Below the pieces are notes generated by a model. The model did no database searches and was not told where the DNA came from. It worked only from the letters and a program-made list of their open reading frames with translations. 59,018 nt of DNA from assembly GCA_005881495.1 (NCBI GenBank), contig VBHI01000342.1:1-59018 (forward strand), in the 5' to 3' direction. Positions 24,761 to 34,014 of the stretch are shown one piece after another. The stretch comes from Chloroflexota bacterium (GTDB taxonomy: Bacteria > Chloroflexota > Ktedonobacteria > Ktedonobacterales > Ktedonobacteraceae). Position 1 is the stretch's first letter. Every line of letters starts with the position of its first letter. The position numbers and the translations under genes are program-made.

Positions 24761-25990
24761 TCATGATACAGACGGCAACCGTTTCAAGATGAACCGTAAA
24801 CTCAATCCTTGTACCAGGAGCGTAAACAATACAACCATATAGGTTGAGAAAAGCAGTATGTCTCTCACCGGAATCTCAATCGGCAGAGCCAGTACCAAAG
24901 CGAGCGAGAGCGCGCCGCGTAATCCACTCCAATAAATCACAAACCGCCAGGAGAAAAGGATTGATCCTCCTAATAAGTGGGTAAAGAAACGTAGCATGAG
25001 CACCATGGCTAGCCGTGCCAATAAAACCGCAACGACCGCCACCGCTGCAGGGAAGAGTAAAGAGTATGCTGCAACACTTGAGAAATATCTCAATGGATTG
25101 AGTTCTGCACCAACAAGGAGAAAGAGAAGAGCATTCGCTATAAAAGCCGCGATACCCCAAAAATTATCGACTGCTTCCCTCGTATGCTCAGACATACCAA
25201 TCCGCCGCCCATAGCTTCCAAAGATGAGGGTTGCAACAATCAGGGTGAGAATACCTGACACATGGAGGAAATCAGCCAGGAGATACACCCCATACGCTGA
25301 AATAATGGTAATCGTTGTTTCGATCAGTGGGTCATCAATAAATGTGACGAAACGACTTAACAGAAAACCGCAGACCAGGCCAAGTAAAGCGCCACCACCA
25401 GCTTCTACCACAAAAGTCGATAAACCGCTGGCCCATGCAGCTGCTCCCGAAATCGCATGACCTGAGAGAGAGAGCAGAACAATGGTGAGAAATGTTTGAT
25501 ATAAAGCCCCTGCAATGCCATCATTGAAGAGACTTTCCCCCTCAATAATGGCCGAAAGACGACTATCGACCTTTAACTGACGGAACAGCCCGAGCACTGC
25601 GACAGGGTCGGTAGGTGAAAGAATTGCACCGAGTAAAAATGCATAGCTCCATTGCAGACCGGCGAAAAAATGCACCAGCACAGCAATCAGGATCAGCGAC
25701 AAGAGTAATCCCGGCACAGCCAATAAGAAAATTGGAACCCAATTTGCCCGTAATTGTTGAACATGTATTGTCCAGGATCCTTCAAAGAGTAAAGCAGGCA
25801 GAAACACAAACAGCACTAATTCTGGTGTCAGGTGAATATCTGGAAGAAACCCAAAAAGACTGATGAGCAAGCCGACAACCACCAACCCAAGCGTGTAAGG
25901 GATAGCAAATCTTCTCGCCACCAGGATAACTGCGAGCGCAATGAGTAAGAGAAGCACAAGTATGCGATCAATGGCGATAATGTTTATCAT
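24761..25990 (-). CDS. Monovalent cation/proton antiporter (CPA1/NhaP type)
   Basis: 409 residues with about 12 hydrophobic segments. The CPA1 core sequence is intact: LSPTDPVAVLGL (about 145-156) and GESLFNDG (about 170-177), where the paired aspartates and the FNDG loop carry Na+ or K+ and protons. It lies 83 bases ahead of the Nudix-like gene on the same strand, so may be in the same transcript, though a cobalamin link is not obvious. It probably contributes to pH and sodium homeostasis. Confidence 0.92.
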   Translation of the reverse strand: MINIIAIDRILVLLLLIALAVILVARRFAIPYTLGLVVVGLLISLFGFLPDIHLTPELVLFVFLPALLFEGSWTIHVQQLRANWVPIFLLAVPGLLLSLILIAVLVHFFAGLQWSYAFLLGAILSPTDPVAVLGLFRQLKVDSRLSAIIEGESLFNDGIAGALYQTFLTIVLLSLSGHAISGAAAWASGLSTFVVEAGGGALLGLVCGFLLSRFVTFIDDPLIETTITIISAYGVYLLADFLHVSGILTLIVATLIFGSYGRRIGMSEHTREAVDNFWGIAAFIANALLFLLVGAELNPLRYFSSVAAYSLLFPAAVAVVAVLLARLAMVLMLRFFTHLLGGSILFSWRFVIYWSGLRGALSLALVLALPIEIPVRDILLFSTYMVVLFTLLVQGLSLRFILKRLPSVS

Positions 25991-26188
25991 GTGTGGCGAC
26001 CCCTTTTGTCGTAGGATACCCCTCTATTATGGATTCACAACCTGTACAGTGCAAGCGACTATCACATCACAGAAGGAATTTGCCAATCAACATAGGTGTG
26101 GGTTAGTCTCATTTTTCCTTGAAGCATCATCACAGATGTTTATCTTTTGCGGACATACTTGATCATGACTCCGGGACACTATAGTGCA

Positions 26189-26217
26189 TTGAATAGTTGA
26201 CTCAAAGTGTGTACAAT
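26189..26217 (+). promoter_or_regulatory. Promoter of the zinc-PLC-like gene
   Basis: TTGAAT (26189-26194), 17-base spacer, TACAAT (26212-26217), about 90 bases ahead of the ATG at 26305. The rest of the 314-base gap 25991-26304 shows nothing else. Confidence 0.5.
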
Positions 26218-26304
26218 TACAATAACCTCCACATATGTTTACTTGTATTCAGCAGACAGGAGAGCAGCGCCATCAAGAGTTGAACACTGAGGAGAGGTAT
26301 AAGT

Positions 26305-27540
26305 ATGCCTGCATTTCTCACACACTGGCGTGTCCTGATCGAAACTGCCCAACGCAGTCAGGATGCCGGCAATGATCTTGGCTCATTGATTATTGATAAC
26401 TCTGCTTTGCACCGTCGCTCCGCCGGAGGGCTTACTCCATCGCAAAACAACCCGGCGGGAGCTGTATGGATTACCGGTCCTCTCCCCAACATTGATATCC
26501 GCTTTCCGGGCAGTGATATATCAGCGATGGCCTTCCTTGGAGCGCTCGCTCCTGACATGACGTACTTCCAGAAGGGTTCTTTTCGAGAGAAAATTTCGGA
26601 CTTCAGAGAGCAAAACTGGCACAAACTTCAATCAACCACAGCAAGCGAGAGGCGCTGGGCCGACCTGCTGCACTACAACCGCTCAGGTGATGTCCTGCTT
26701 GCCTTCCTCGAACTGACCGCGAATATACCCTCGCCCGCGCTACGCAGCCAGGCACTGGCTTTTGCCATGGGCTACCTTTCGCATATAGCCGCGGATATTG
26801 CGCTCAATCCCTACATCAACACCCTGGTAGGCATCTATTCCACCAGTGAGGTACCAGGAAAATTCGCCCCTCTGGGGACGCACTTCTACATTGAATTCTG
26901 CCTGGATGAGTACATCGCCAACACCTTTTTTAACCAGCCTCTTTATCGATGGATACGTCAACCGTGGGGACAATATATAGAACCGGCAGCAGCGAATTGT
27001 ATCACACCTGCTACGTTATCAGCGCAAGTGCTGCATTTACTGAACGATTCCATAGGAGTCACCTACGAATTGACTGAAGAACAGAGTCAAGTTTTTGAGC
27101 AGGATTACCGGGCCGGGCTACGACGACTACGTATGTACCTGGCTGGACGTGGCACATTTCGCTTTTTCACCTTCAAGGCGCTGACCAGGAATCGAGCAAA
27201 TAACCCAATTATTGCGAGACTCGCAGAAAATTCTCGCGAGCCAGGTACGTTGAACTATGAACAGGTTATGGCTTACGCGGTGCGTTTAAGTGAGCACCTC
27301 TGCAGGCGTGCCATCGGATACTACGCAGCATTACGCAATACCTCCGCTTCAGCAAGCGAAAGAAATCAGAAGCTCAGCGCGCTTTGCGAGGACCTGCGTA
27401 ATTGGAACCTGGATAGTGGATACACGAAGGTGACAACTCGTGATGAGGAACCGCGCATGGTGCATAACTGGGATCATTTCGCCAGCCTTTGGGAGAATGA
27501 GGACAGACCAATGACCCCTGCACAAGAACTGGGCAGTTAG
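26305..27540 (+). CDS. Zinc-dependent phospholipase C-like protein
   Basis: 411 residues. The N-terminus (PAFLTHWRVLIETAQ) and the middle block (DLLHYNRSGDVLLAFLE, then AFAMGYLSHIAADIALNPYIN, about 124-180) match the zinc_dep_PLPC family, in which histidine and aspartate residues in these helices bind three zinc ions. The C-terminal half (TYELTEEQSQVF and AVRLSEHLCRRAIGYYAAL) is helical and family-specific. No signal peptide is visible, so secretion is doubtful. A strong AGGAGAGG ribosome site is present. Function is inferred from fold only; many such proteins have no demonstrated lipase activity. Confidence 0.75.
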   Translation: MPAFLTHWRVLIETAQRSQDAGNDLGSLIIDNSALHRRSAGGLTPSQNNPAGAVWITGPLPNIDIRFPGSDISAMAFLGALAPDMTYFQKGSFREKISDFREQNWHKLQSTTASERRWADLLHYNRSGDVLLAFLELTANIPSPALRSQALAFAMGYLSHIAADIALNPYINTLVGIYSTSEVPGKFAPLGTHFYIEFCLDEYIANTFFNQPLYRWIRQPWGQYIEPAAANCITPATLSAQVLHLLNDSIGVTYELTEEQSQVFEQDYRAGLRRLRMYLAGRGTFRFFTFKALTRNRANNPIIARLAENSREPGTLNYEQVMAYAVRLSEHLCRRAIGYYAALRNTSASASERNQKLSALCEDLRNWNLDSGYTKVTTRDEEPRMVHNWDHFASLWENEDRPMTPAQELGS

Positions 27541-27581
27541 TGGAGTGAATGAAGAGACAGAAGTCAGAGAACAAAACATAA

Positions 27582-27606
27582 GGACACCTTTTCTGAGTGT
27601 CCCTTT
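27582..27606 (+). terminator. Rho-independent terminator of the zinc-PLC-like gene
   Basis: Inverted repeat GGACAC...GTGTCC (arms 27582-27587 and 27597-27602) followed by CTTTATTT, the usual hairpin plus T-rich tail. Confidence 0.6.
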
Positions 27607-27649
27607 ATTTATCTATAAGTAGGAATAGAAATGTGAAAGATGCTATTTC

Positions 27650-27805
27650 TTAGCGCGCAAAAATGTAATGTAGACCGATAGCGCTGGCAGCCCCGAGAAT
27701 AAGAGCCAGAAGTTGCAGTAAACGATATCTTAAACGCAATGCACGGACATCTAGGGCCATTGCTTTGGAACCGCTGGATTGTCGAACATAGTTTTCTTGC
27801 TGCAT
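27650..27805 (-). CDS. Small single-pass membrane protein (51 aa)
   Basis: Too short for a standard ORF cut-off. ATG at 27805 behind a good ribosome site (AAAAGGAAAA). The protein has a polar, basic N-terminal half (MQQENYVRQSSGSKAMALDVRALRLRYR, split here by position 1-28) and a hydrophobic helix LLQLLALILGAASAIGLHYIF (about 29-49), ending AR. Codon use looks normal. No relatives are known to me. It is isolated between two larger convergent-spaced genes. Confidence 0.55.
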   Translation of the reverse strand: MQQENYVRQSSGSKAMALDVRALRLRYRLLQLLALILGAASAIGLHYIFAR

Positions 27806-28006
27806 GTTATTTTCCTTTTATTGGAAGGCCGAGCCAATCTTTAGACAAACAAACGTTTTTCTAAAAAGCTTTCTTCCATTACTATACGCATGAGTTGGGC
27901 ATTTAGTTGCAACGAGCTTCAAAATAAGGCTCATTGTATTTGTAACAACATAGAGAGTAAGGGATATATTCCGTAATAAATGTGATTTCAAAATAGGCTA
28001 CCCTGG

Positions 28007-28648
28007 TCACTCCTCTACTTCGCTATTCCGCTCCCCAACGAGAGACGGTTCAGTATCGATCGCCGTGGAGAGCAAATCACTGTGCATTTCAAGTAAGCGA
28101 CGCGCTCGCGCATATTCTTGATCGAGCAGCACGCGGAATACTTGTTCACAAACAGCCAGCGACTCAGCCGCCGCAGCGCGCTTTGAAGCGGTTATTGAAC
28201 CCAGCATGTCGTGACGTTTGGCGGTGCGAAAGAGGACATGGACTTTTTCTAATACTTCAGAGAATTCCGCGTGAACCTGGTCATTCCAATTTTGTGATTC
28301 GACGAGTGCCGCCGCTTTCGCCAAAAAACGGCCACACACCTTTATCACCCGGGTATATTCATTGCTGCGCGCCTCTACCAATGTTTGTTGTATACGCAAC
28401 TCATCAGCAACATCAAGCGCTGCGACAGAAAAGATACTTGCTTCTCCCCCCATCTCACGAATCTCGTGGGCGAGCTGGCGAAAATGTTTCTCTACCTCTT
28501 CTGAAAAGGGAAGCAAATAGACTGAATTTTGCAGTGCAAAAGCGCCGAGGTTCTGTAAACGTCGCCAAACCCACACTCTTTTCTGTGATGGCTCGCTGGG
28601 TACTTTGTAAGTAAGTTGCAACCAGCGCACAGCGTCGCGCTCCAACAT
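28007..28648 (-). CDS. ChrB N-terminal-domain protein
   Basis: 213 residues from the ATG at 28648 (GGGAG about eleven bases upstream; a TTG at 28666 would add six). WLQLTYKVPSEPSQKRVWVWRRLQNLGAFALQNSVYLLP (split here by region, about 7-45) is the signature of the ChrB N-terminal domain, which in chromate-resistance loci is a transcriptional or chromate-sensing protein. The rest is charged helix with no further domain. No ChrA transporter is nearby, so it is an orphan and its job is uncertain; stand-alone ChrB-N proteins are common in this phylum. Confidence 0.75.
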   Translation of the reverse strand: MLERDAVRWLQLTYKVPSEPSQKRVWVWRRLQNLGAFALQNSVYLLPFSEEVEKHFRQLAHEIREMGGEASIFSVAALDVADELRIQQTLVEARSNEYTRVIKVCGRFLAKAAALVESQNWNDQVHAEFSEVLEKVHVLFRTAKRHDMLGSITASKRAAAAESLAVCEQVFRVLLDQEYARARRLLEMHSDLLSTAIDTEPSLVGERNSEVEE

Positions 28649-28828
28649 AAATATGTCCACTCCCAATATCGTTAAACTTCATTTTTGCGCCCATTTCGTA
28701 ACCTTAGTTACCAACTGCGGCTATGGTACTCCATTGGCTATGCAAAGTCAAGCCTCATCCATTCTGCAAAGTGGGCTTTGCTGGTGATGTGATATAATTT
28801 GTTTTTCACACAACAGGAGAATAGTTGT

Positions 28829-29776
28829 ATGAAACCGAAAGAGTACCTTGTCCTCTTCTCACTGGCCGCTTTATGGGGCGCATCTTTTCTTTTCATTAAA
28901 GTCGCGATCGCCGATATGACGCCTCTTACCCTGGTCGCTGTGCGCCTTGTCTTGGGCGCGCTGGGATTATTGCTGGTCGTCCCTTTTAAACCCTCCATCA
29001 TGAATGGTTGGCATTCGCGCCTCTGGGGATTCTTCGTGGTAGCCATCTTCAATGCCGTAATACCATACCTGACCATCAGTTGGGGAGAGGAGTATATCTC
29101 CTCGGGCATGGCTGCCATTCTGAATGCAACCACGCCGTTGGTGGTGATCATCGTCTCGCACTGGTGGCCAAGGGGCGAAAAGCTGACGTGGATGCGCGTA
29201 GGAGGCGTGTTGATTGGTTTCCTGGGAGTTGGACTGCTGGTTGGGCCTGCCGCATTTACGCCCACCAGTTCGAATCTGTATCTCTTTGGGGCACTGCTCG
29301 TCTTTATCGGATCGTCAAGCTATGCTTTCGGCAGCCTGTTTGCGCTGAGAATGCTTTCGGGACTGCCATTGATGCAACCAGCCATCGGTCAAACCACTAT
29401 GGGCGCTGTGATATTGGCCCCCATTGCGACTATCGCCTTTGTAGTACAGCCACAGCATCCATTGCATATACCGCTGGTCTGGTCCGTGGGATCGGCGGTG
29501 GCATTGGCGCTGGGAGGAACCTCGCTGGCGTACATCTGTTACTACTGGCTGATCGCACGCGTTGGACCAACGCGCACCCTGATAGTCACCTACCTGCTGC
29601 CCTGCACAGCATTGATCTACGGGGCGCTGCTGCTGCACGAACCGGTCGGTATCAACGCAATCGGGGGGCTGGCACTGATACTGACGGGCATCTTCTTCGC
29701 TGGCAAGAAAACAGCACAGAAGAAATCGGCAGAAACTCCTTCCCACGAGCTTCAAACCCAGGAGCAGAAGCAATAA
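28829..29776 (+). CDS. DMT-superfamily (EamA) transporter
   Basis: 315 residues with ten hydrophobic helices arranged as two EamA repeats, typical of drug/metabolite exporters. The motif LAALWGASFLFIKVA opens the first repeat and GGTSLAYICYYWLIARVG the second. Start chosen at ATG 28829 because of CAGGAG eleven bases upstream. A lysine-rich tail ends the protein. The substrate cannot be inferred; the gene is transcribed alone. Confidence 0.9.
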   Translation: MKPKEYLVLFSLAALWGASFLFIKVAIADMTPLTLVAVRLVLGALGLLLVVPFKPSIMNGWHSRLWGFFVVAIFNAVIPYLTISWGEEYISSGMAAILNATTPLVVIIVSHWWPRGEKLTWMRVGGVLIGFLGVGLLVGPAAFTPTSSNLYLFGALLVFIGSSSYAFGSLFALRMLSGLPLMQPAIGQTTMGAVILAPIATIAFVVQPQHPLHIPLVWSVGSAVALALGGTSLAYICYYWLIARVGPTRTLIVTYLLPCTALIYGALLLHEPVGINAIGGLALILTGIFFAGKKTAQKKSAETPSHELQTQEQKQ

Positions 29777-29835
29777 ATCCCTGCCGCCAGGATTTCGCGA
29801 GACATGCGCACTCACAATTTTGTGATTGCATAAAC

Positions 29836-29864
29836 TTGCATACTGTGTAACATCCGCTTATAAT
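29836..29864 (+). promoter_or_regulatory. Sigma-70 promoter of the acetate-type transporter
   Basis: TTGCAT (29836-29841), 17-base spacer, TATAAT (29859-29864). It gives a leader of about 325 bases before the ATG at 30196. Confidence 0.7.
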
Positions 29865-29871
29865 TACTGGT

Positions 29872-30195
29872 AAGTGAACTCCTAAGCGTGATCGAGTATA
29901 CGACTCTTAAAAAGAAGAAAGGGGGAACGACAAAACACACCTCTGTTTGATTATTGGTTCTCATTCATTTCATTGCCGGACAACGTCTTTTCGCCTTATC
30001 TACCCATAACCTACCAATACGGCCGAGGCGAACATGAAGCCATCCACTACGGCTTGTGGATGACGTATCCTACCTACTCGGCAGGCAAGGGTGCCTGCGA
30101 CAAGCAGTTGCAAGGTCTTAACTACACTTTTGACCGGTTTGTACAGAGGAAAGTACATTTGTTTTGCTAGTCTTCCTAATGAAAGGTGGGACACA
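29872..30195 (+). ncRNA. Long structured 5' leader of the acetate-type transporter gene (candidate regulatory RNA)
   Basis: About 325 bases lie between promoter and start codon without a convincing gene. Three nested or adjacent stems can be drawn: GCCGAG (30022-30027) with CTCGGC (30077-30082); inside it CATCCAC (30041-30047) with GTGGATG (30056-30062); and next to it GCAGGC (30081-30086) with GCCTGC (30093-30098). I cannot match it to a named riboswitch class. A short ORF (29973-30170) through it looks incidental. A riboswitch or RNA thermometer is possible but unproven. Confidence 0.35.
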
Positions 30196-30777
30196 ATGGC
30201 CCAAATCGCATCAGAACGCTCGGAGTCCGTAGCAGTAGCTAACCCTGGACCCCTCGGCTTAAGCGCCTTCGCCCTTACGACTTTCGTCCTTAGTGCTACC
30301 AACGCTGGTTTGATTCCAGTAGTTTCAGGTCTGGCGATTGTCGTCGGCCTGGCCCTCTTCTATGGCGGTATCGCCCAGATACTGGCAGCGATGTGGGAAT
30401 TCAGAAATGGGAATACCTTCGCGGCCACAGCCTTCACTTCTTATGGAGCCTTCTGGTTGGCAGTCGGCTACAGCATCCAGAATAAACTGATACTCAGCCC
30501 TACAGCATTTGGCTACTTCCTGCTTGGCTGGACGATCTTCACAGGGATAATGCTCCTCGGCTCTCTGAGGATTAACTGGGCTCTTATTGCAGTTTTCGCT
30601 GCCCTTTTCCTGACCTTCCTCTCGTTGGCAGTGGCTGAACTTGGTGGCGGCAGCACGTTTGGCATTCTCGGAGGTTGGCTTGGCATCCTTACAGCGCTTC
30701 TAGCCTGGTATACCGCTCTCTCTGGTGTACTCGGCAAGACGGGCATGTTCTCTCTACCTGTAGGATCAAGAAGTTAA
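30196..30777 (+). CDS. GPR1/FUN34/YaaH (SatP)-family acetate transporter
   Basis: 193 residues from ATG 30196 (AAAGGTGGGA ribosome site). Six hydrophobic helices. The family signature NPGPLGLSAFALTTFVLS (about 16-33) is near the N-terminus, and GGIAQILAAMWEFRNGNTFAATAF (about 56-79) contains the family's conserved glycine-rich helix turn. SatP proteins move acetate and succinate with protons. A strong terminator follows. The long leader ahead of it suggests post-transcriptional control. Confidence 0.92.
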   Translation: MAQIASERSESVAVANPGPLGLSAFALTTFVLSATNAGLIPVVSGLAIVVGLALFYGGIAQILAAMWEFRNGNTFAATAFTSYGAFWLAVGYSIQNKLILSPTAFGYFLLGWTIFTGIMLLGSLRINWALIAVFAALFLTFLSLAVAELGGGSTFGILGGWLGILTALLAWYTALSGVLGKTGMFSLPVGSRS

Positions 30778-30797
30778 CTACGACCCGGTTCGTATAC

Positions 30798-30850
30798 AAG
30801 AGGCGACCAGCTTTTGAGCACTGCCGAAAGCTGGTCGCCTCTTACTTTTT
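30798..30850 (+). terminator. Strong rho-independent terminator after the acetate-type transporter
   Basis: Perfect 17-base arms (30798-30814 and 30827-30843) separated by a 12-base loop, followed by ACTTTTTG. One of the clearest terminators in the window. Confidence 0.85.
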
Positions 30851-30863
30851 GTCTTTGAAGTAC

Positions 30864-30892
30864 TTGACCATTAACTAAAGCTACGTTATAGT
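30864..30892 (+). promoter_or_regulatory. Sigma-70 promoter of argS
   Basis: TTGACC (30864-30869), 17-base spacer, TATAGT (30887-30892), 64 bases before the ATG of argS. Confidence 0.65.
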
Positions 30893-30955
30893 GAATGAAC
30901 ACTCCATATAACAAGGAATGTATACTACGCACGTTTTGGTTTGAAGTGAGGGAAA

Positions 30956-33049
30956 ATGACAACAACAAGCGAGACGCTACACATGGCCGAAACAACACCG
31001 GGAGATCTCTATGACTATCTCACGACACTGATAAAACAGGCAGTTTCAACATATCTCGTACAAGAGCAGATAGATTTCGATATTGAACAATTGCCCATCG
31101 ATCTCCGTTTTTCGGCACAGGCCAGTTTCGGCGACTATTCGATGCCTGTAATGCCGTGGGGAGGCAAGCAGAAACTGGCCCGTAAGCCACTCTCCCTTGC
31201 CGAAGCGCTGGCGACGATCTTGCGGGATATGCGGACCCCGGCCATTCAAGAGATCACTGTTACCGCACCGGGCTTTCTCAATTTTCGCCTGAACCGCCCC
31301 TACATTGGCCAAAGTATCATCGAGCGTGTCATTAATAACGGCGCCGATTACGGACGGAGCGATACAGGCGTTGGGACGAAGATCGTTGTTGAGCACACCA
31401 ATATCAATAGCAACAAGGCTGCCCATGTCGGCCACCTGCGCAATTCATGCATCGGCGATACCGTCGTCCGCATGTTGCGCTCGCAAGGCTACCAGGTTGA
31501 GGCGCAGAACTATATCGACGATTCGGGCGTCCAGGTCGCGGATGTTGTGATGGGTTTCACCCTCCTGTACAAAAGCATAATCCAACTACCTGACGGCAAC
31601 GAGCGGCTGCCAGGTGAGTCTTTTGACTACTACTGCTCGCGCGTCTATGTCGCGGTAGGTAAAGCTTTTGATGAAGCTGAGAAGGTCAAAGAGAGCCAGC
31701 CAGAGAAGCTGCAAGAGCTAATGGATTTGCGCAAGGCCGTGTTGCATGCCATCGAACATGGAGGCAAGCCGGAGGCTGGGCCCGCTTACGCAGTCCTGGC
31801 CGCTAACATCTCCCACGAGATCGTCAAGGCGCATCTGAAAACAATGTCCCGTTTGAATGTCTCGTACGACCTGTTAACGTGGGAGTCTGCCGTATTACAT
31901 TCCGGGCTATGGAAACGCACCTTCGAGATGCTGAAAAATAAAGGGCTATTGGAAAAACCGGAAACAGGCAAGGCTGCAGGATGCTGGATACTGCCCTTTG
32001 GTGGCGGTGAGGTGCAAACGGAAGAAGGCGACCGCTCAAGTGACAAGATTCTCGTCAGGAGCGACGGCACGGCAACCTACACTGCCAAAGATATTGCCTA
32101 CCAGCTCTGGAAATTCGGTCTCGCTGATGACCCGCAAAAAGAGGTTCAGTTCACATTTATCCCTTGGGGGAGGCAGCACGATGGACGCCTGCTCTGGACG
32201 ATGCGCACACCCGACGAGGAGAACGAACATGGATCAACTGAGGAAGTTGATCCCAGGCGATTCGGCCACGCAAGGCGGGTTATTAATGTGATCGATGTGC
32301 GCCAGTCATATTTACAGCAGGTGCTATACGAGAGCCTGCGCAGGCTGGGCTATGATGAGCAAGCGGATAACTCAACGCACCTCGCCTACGAAGTAGTCAC
32401 ACTCTCCGCCGCAACCGCGGTCCGCTTGGGGGTAGACACCTCCGACAAGCACGATTTCTATGCCATGAGCGGTCGCAAAGGTATCGAGATCAAAGCCGAT
32501 GACCTCATCAATGCTGCTATCGAGAGAATGCTAGAGACGAAACCTGAGTTGTCAACAGAAACAGCGGCCATCGCCGCGGCCTCCGCGATCCGCTACTTCA
32601 TGATTCGCTATAATCTACAGCAGGTAATCGCGCTGGACATGGATGAGGCGTTGCGAGCCAATGGCGACACCGGCGTCTACCTCCAGTATGCCTACGCCAG
32701 GGCAAACAGCATTCTGCGTAAACTGGATAGTAGCGGCTACGAGTTGCCCGAAAGGCTTACCGCGCTGCCCGACCAGCTCGAACAGAGCGAATGGGAGTTG
32801 CTACGCCATATCGACGCCTACCCGCGTAGCCTGGCAGATGCTAGCGCAAAGCTCGCTCCGCATATGCTTGCCGCGTATATCTATGATTTAGCTTCACACT
32901 TTAGCGATTTCTATGAGCATACACCGCCCATAGTGAAAGAGACAGACGAACGCGAAAAAGCGTTCCGCGCCTGGTTGGTCAACGCCACAGTACAAACAAT
33001 GGCTAATGCCCTCAGAGTAATCGGCTTTATACCACTGGAAAGTATGTAA
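30956..33049 (+). CDS. argS: Arginyl-tRNA synthetase
   Basis: 697-residue class I tRNA synthetase that charges tRNA-Arg. Order: an N-terminal additional (Add-1) tRNA-binding domain (about 20-125), the HIGH-type signature HVGHLR (about 155-160), a long insertion, a KMSK-equivalent region YAMSGRKGIEIKADDL (about 502-517; the lysine motif is replaced by SGRKG as in many ArgRS) and an anticodon-binding DALR domain (about 580-697). It is longer than the usual 550-600 residues, mainly through the N-terminal and connective insertions. A LLM-type gene follows 17 bases downstream. Confidence 0.95.
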   Translation: MTTTSETLHMAETTPGDLYDYLTTLIKQAVSTYLVQEQIDFDIEQLPIDLRFSAQASFGDYSMPVMPWGGKQKLARKPLSLAEALATILRDMRTPAIQEITVTAPGFLNFRLNRPYIGQSIIERVINNGADYGRSDTGVGTKIVVEHTNINSNKAAHVGHLRNSCIGDTVVRMLRSQGYQVEAQNYIDDSGVQVADVVMGFTLLYKSIIQLPDGNERLPGESFDYYCSRVYVAVGKAFDEAEKVKESQPEKLQELMDLRKAVLHAIEHGGKPEAGPAYAVLAANISHEIVKAHLKTMSRLNVSYDLLTWESAVLHSGLWKRTFEMLKNKGLLEKPETGKAAGCWILPFGGGEVQTEEGDRSSDKILVRSDGTATYTAKDIAYQLWKFGLADDPQKEVQFTFIPWGRQHDGRLLWTMRTPDEENEHGSTEEVDPRRFGHARRVINVIDVRQSYLQQVLYESLRRLGYDEQADNSTHLAYEVVTLSAATAVRLGVDTSDKHDFYAMSGRKGIEIKADDLINAAIERMLETKPELSTETAAIAAASAIRYFMIRYNLQQVIALDMDEALRANGDTGVYLQYAYARANSILRKLDSSGYELPERLTALPDQLEQSEWELLRHIDAYPRSLADASAKLAPHMLAAYIYDLASHFSDFYEHTPPIVKETDEREKAFRAWLVNATVQTMANALRVIGFIPLESM

Positions 33050-33066
33050 GAAGGAAAAAAGTACAC

Positions 33067-33825
33067 ATGTCAACAAAAAAGAACCTGCGCTTCGGTATAA
33101 AAACAGCACCACAAAACACTACATATGAGGATATACTGAGAGTCTGGCTTGAAGCAGATAGCATCCCCATCATCGAACATGCCTGGGTTTTCGATCACTT
33201 CATCCCATTGGGCTACGATCCAACCGGCCAGTGCCTTGAGGGTTGGACGCTGCTGGCCGCGCTCGCGGCTCGCACGCAACGATTGCGGGTGGGAGTGATG
33301 GTCACGGGTAACACCTACCGCCACCCGGCCGTTCTGGCGAACATGGCGACGACTTTAGATATCATCTCTCGCGGGCGTCTCGACTTCGGCATTGGAGCCG
33401 GCTGGAACGAGCTAGAGCACGAAATGTACAACATTCCGCTTTACGAGCCAGGTGAGAGAATCCGCCGCTTAGGCGAAGCCTGCGAAGTAGTTAAAAGATT
33501 GTGGACAGAGACACCAGCCAATTTTGATGGGAAATACTATCAACTAAAGAACGCGTACTGCGAGCCGAAACCTGTGCAAAAGCCATATCCACCTATCGCT
33601 ATCGGTGGCGGAGGCGAAAAGCTGACTTTACGTGTGGTGGCGCAGTACGCGGACATCTGGAACTTCGCTGGCGGGCCAATCGATATGTTTCAGCATAAAA
33701 GCGCGGTGCTTGATGAACATTGCGCCGCCATCAGGCGAGACCCAGCGACGATTGAACGTTCCGTGCAATTGGTCATCAATCCCAATAATTTGCAAGAAAC
33801 ACGCGACCTAACGCGAGGCAGATGA
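33067..33825 (+). pseudogene. Luciferase-like F420-dependent oxidoreductase, C-terminally truncated
   Basis: 252 residues of a luciferase-like monooxygenase of the F420-dependent type. Seen: WVFDHFIPLG (about 38-47), RLRVGVMVTGNTYRHPAVLANMATTLDIISRGR region, IGAGW (about 116-120), PIAIGGGGEKLTLRVVAQYAD (about 177-197). Relatives usually run to about 300 residues or more; this one ends at NLQETRDLTRGR, where the last barrel strand and helix should follow. It may be a truncated, possibly inactive enzyme; the ribosome site (AGAAGGAA) and start are intact. It lies directly behind argS. Confidence 0.75.
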
Positions 33826-34014
33826 GGTGGCAGAACCCCTGAAAGCGGAGTATAACGGATAGCATTCTTGCGCCTTCCAAAAGAAAGATAGCATAATGAA
33901 CATCCACGTTTGCGCTGCAGCGAAAGAGGACTATGCTGATTGCTTTTTATGAACGGCAGGGTATGGTAAGAATGAGTAGAACGATGTCGTTGGAGTTGAA
34001 ATAAAATCGCCGTA

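Noticed and set aside
29973..30170. Plus-strand 65-codon ORF in the acetate-transporter leader
   Set aside because: No ribosome site, unusual composition, and it overlaps the predicted stems; more likely incidental.
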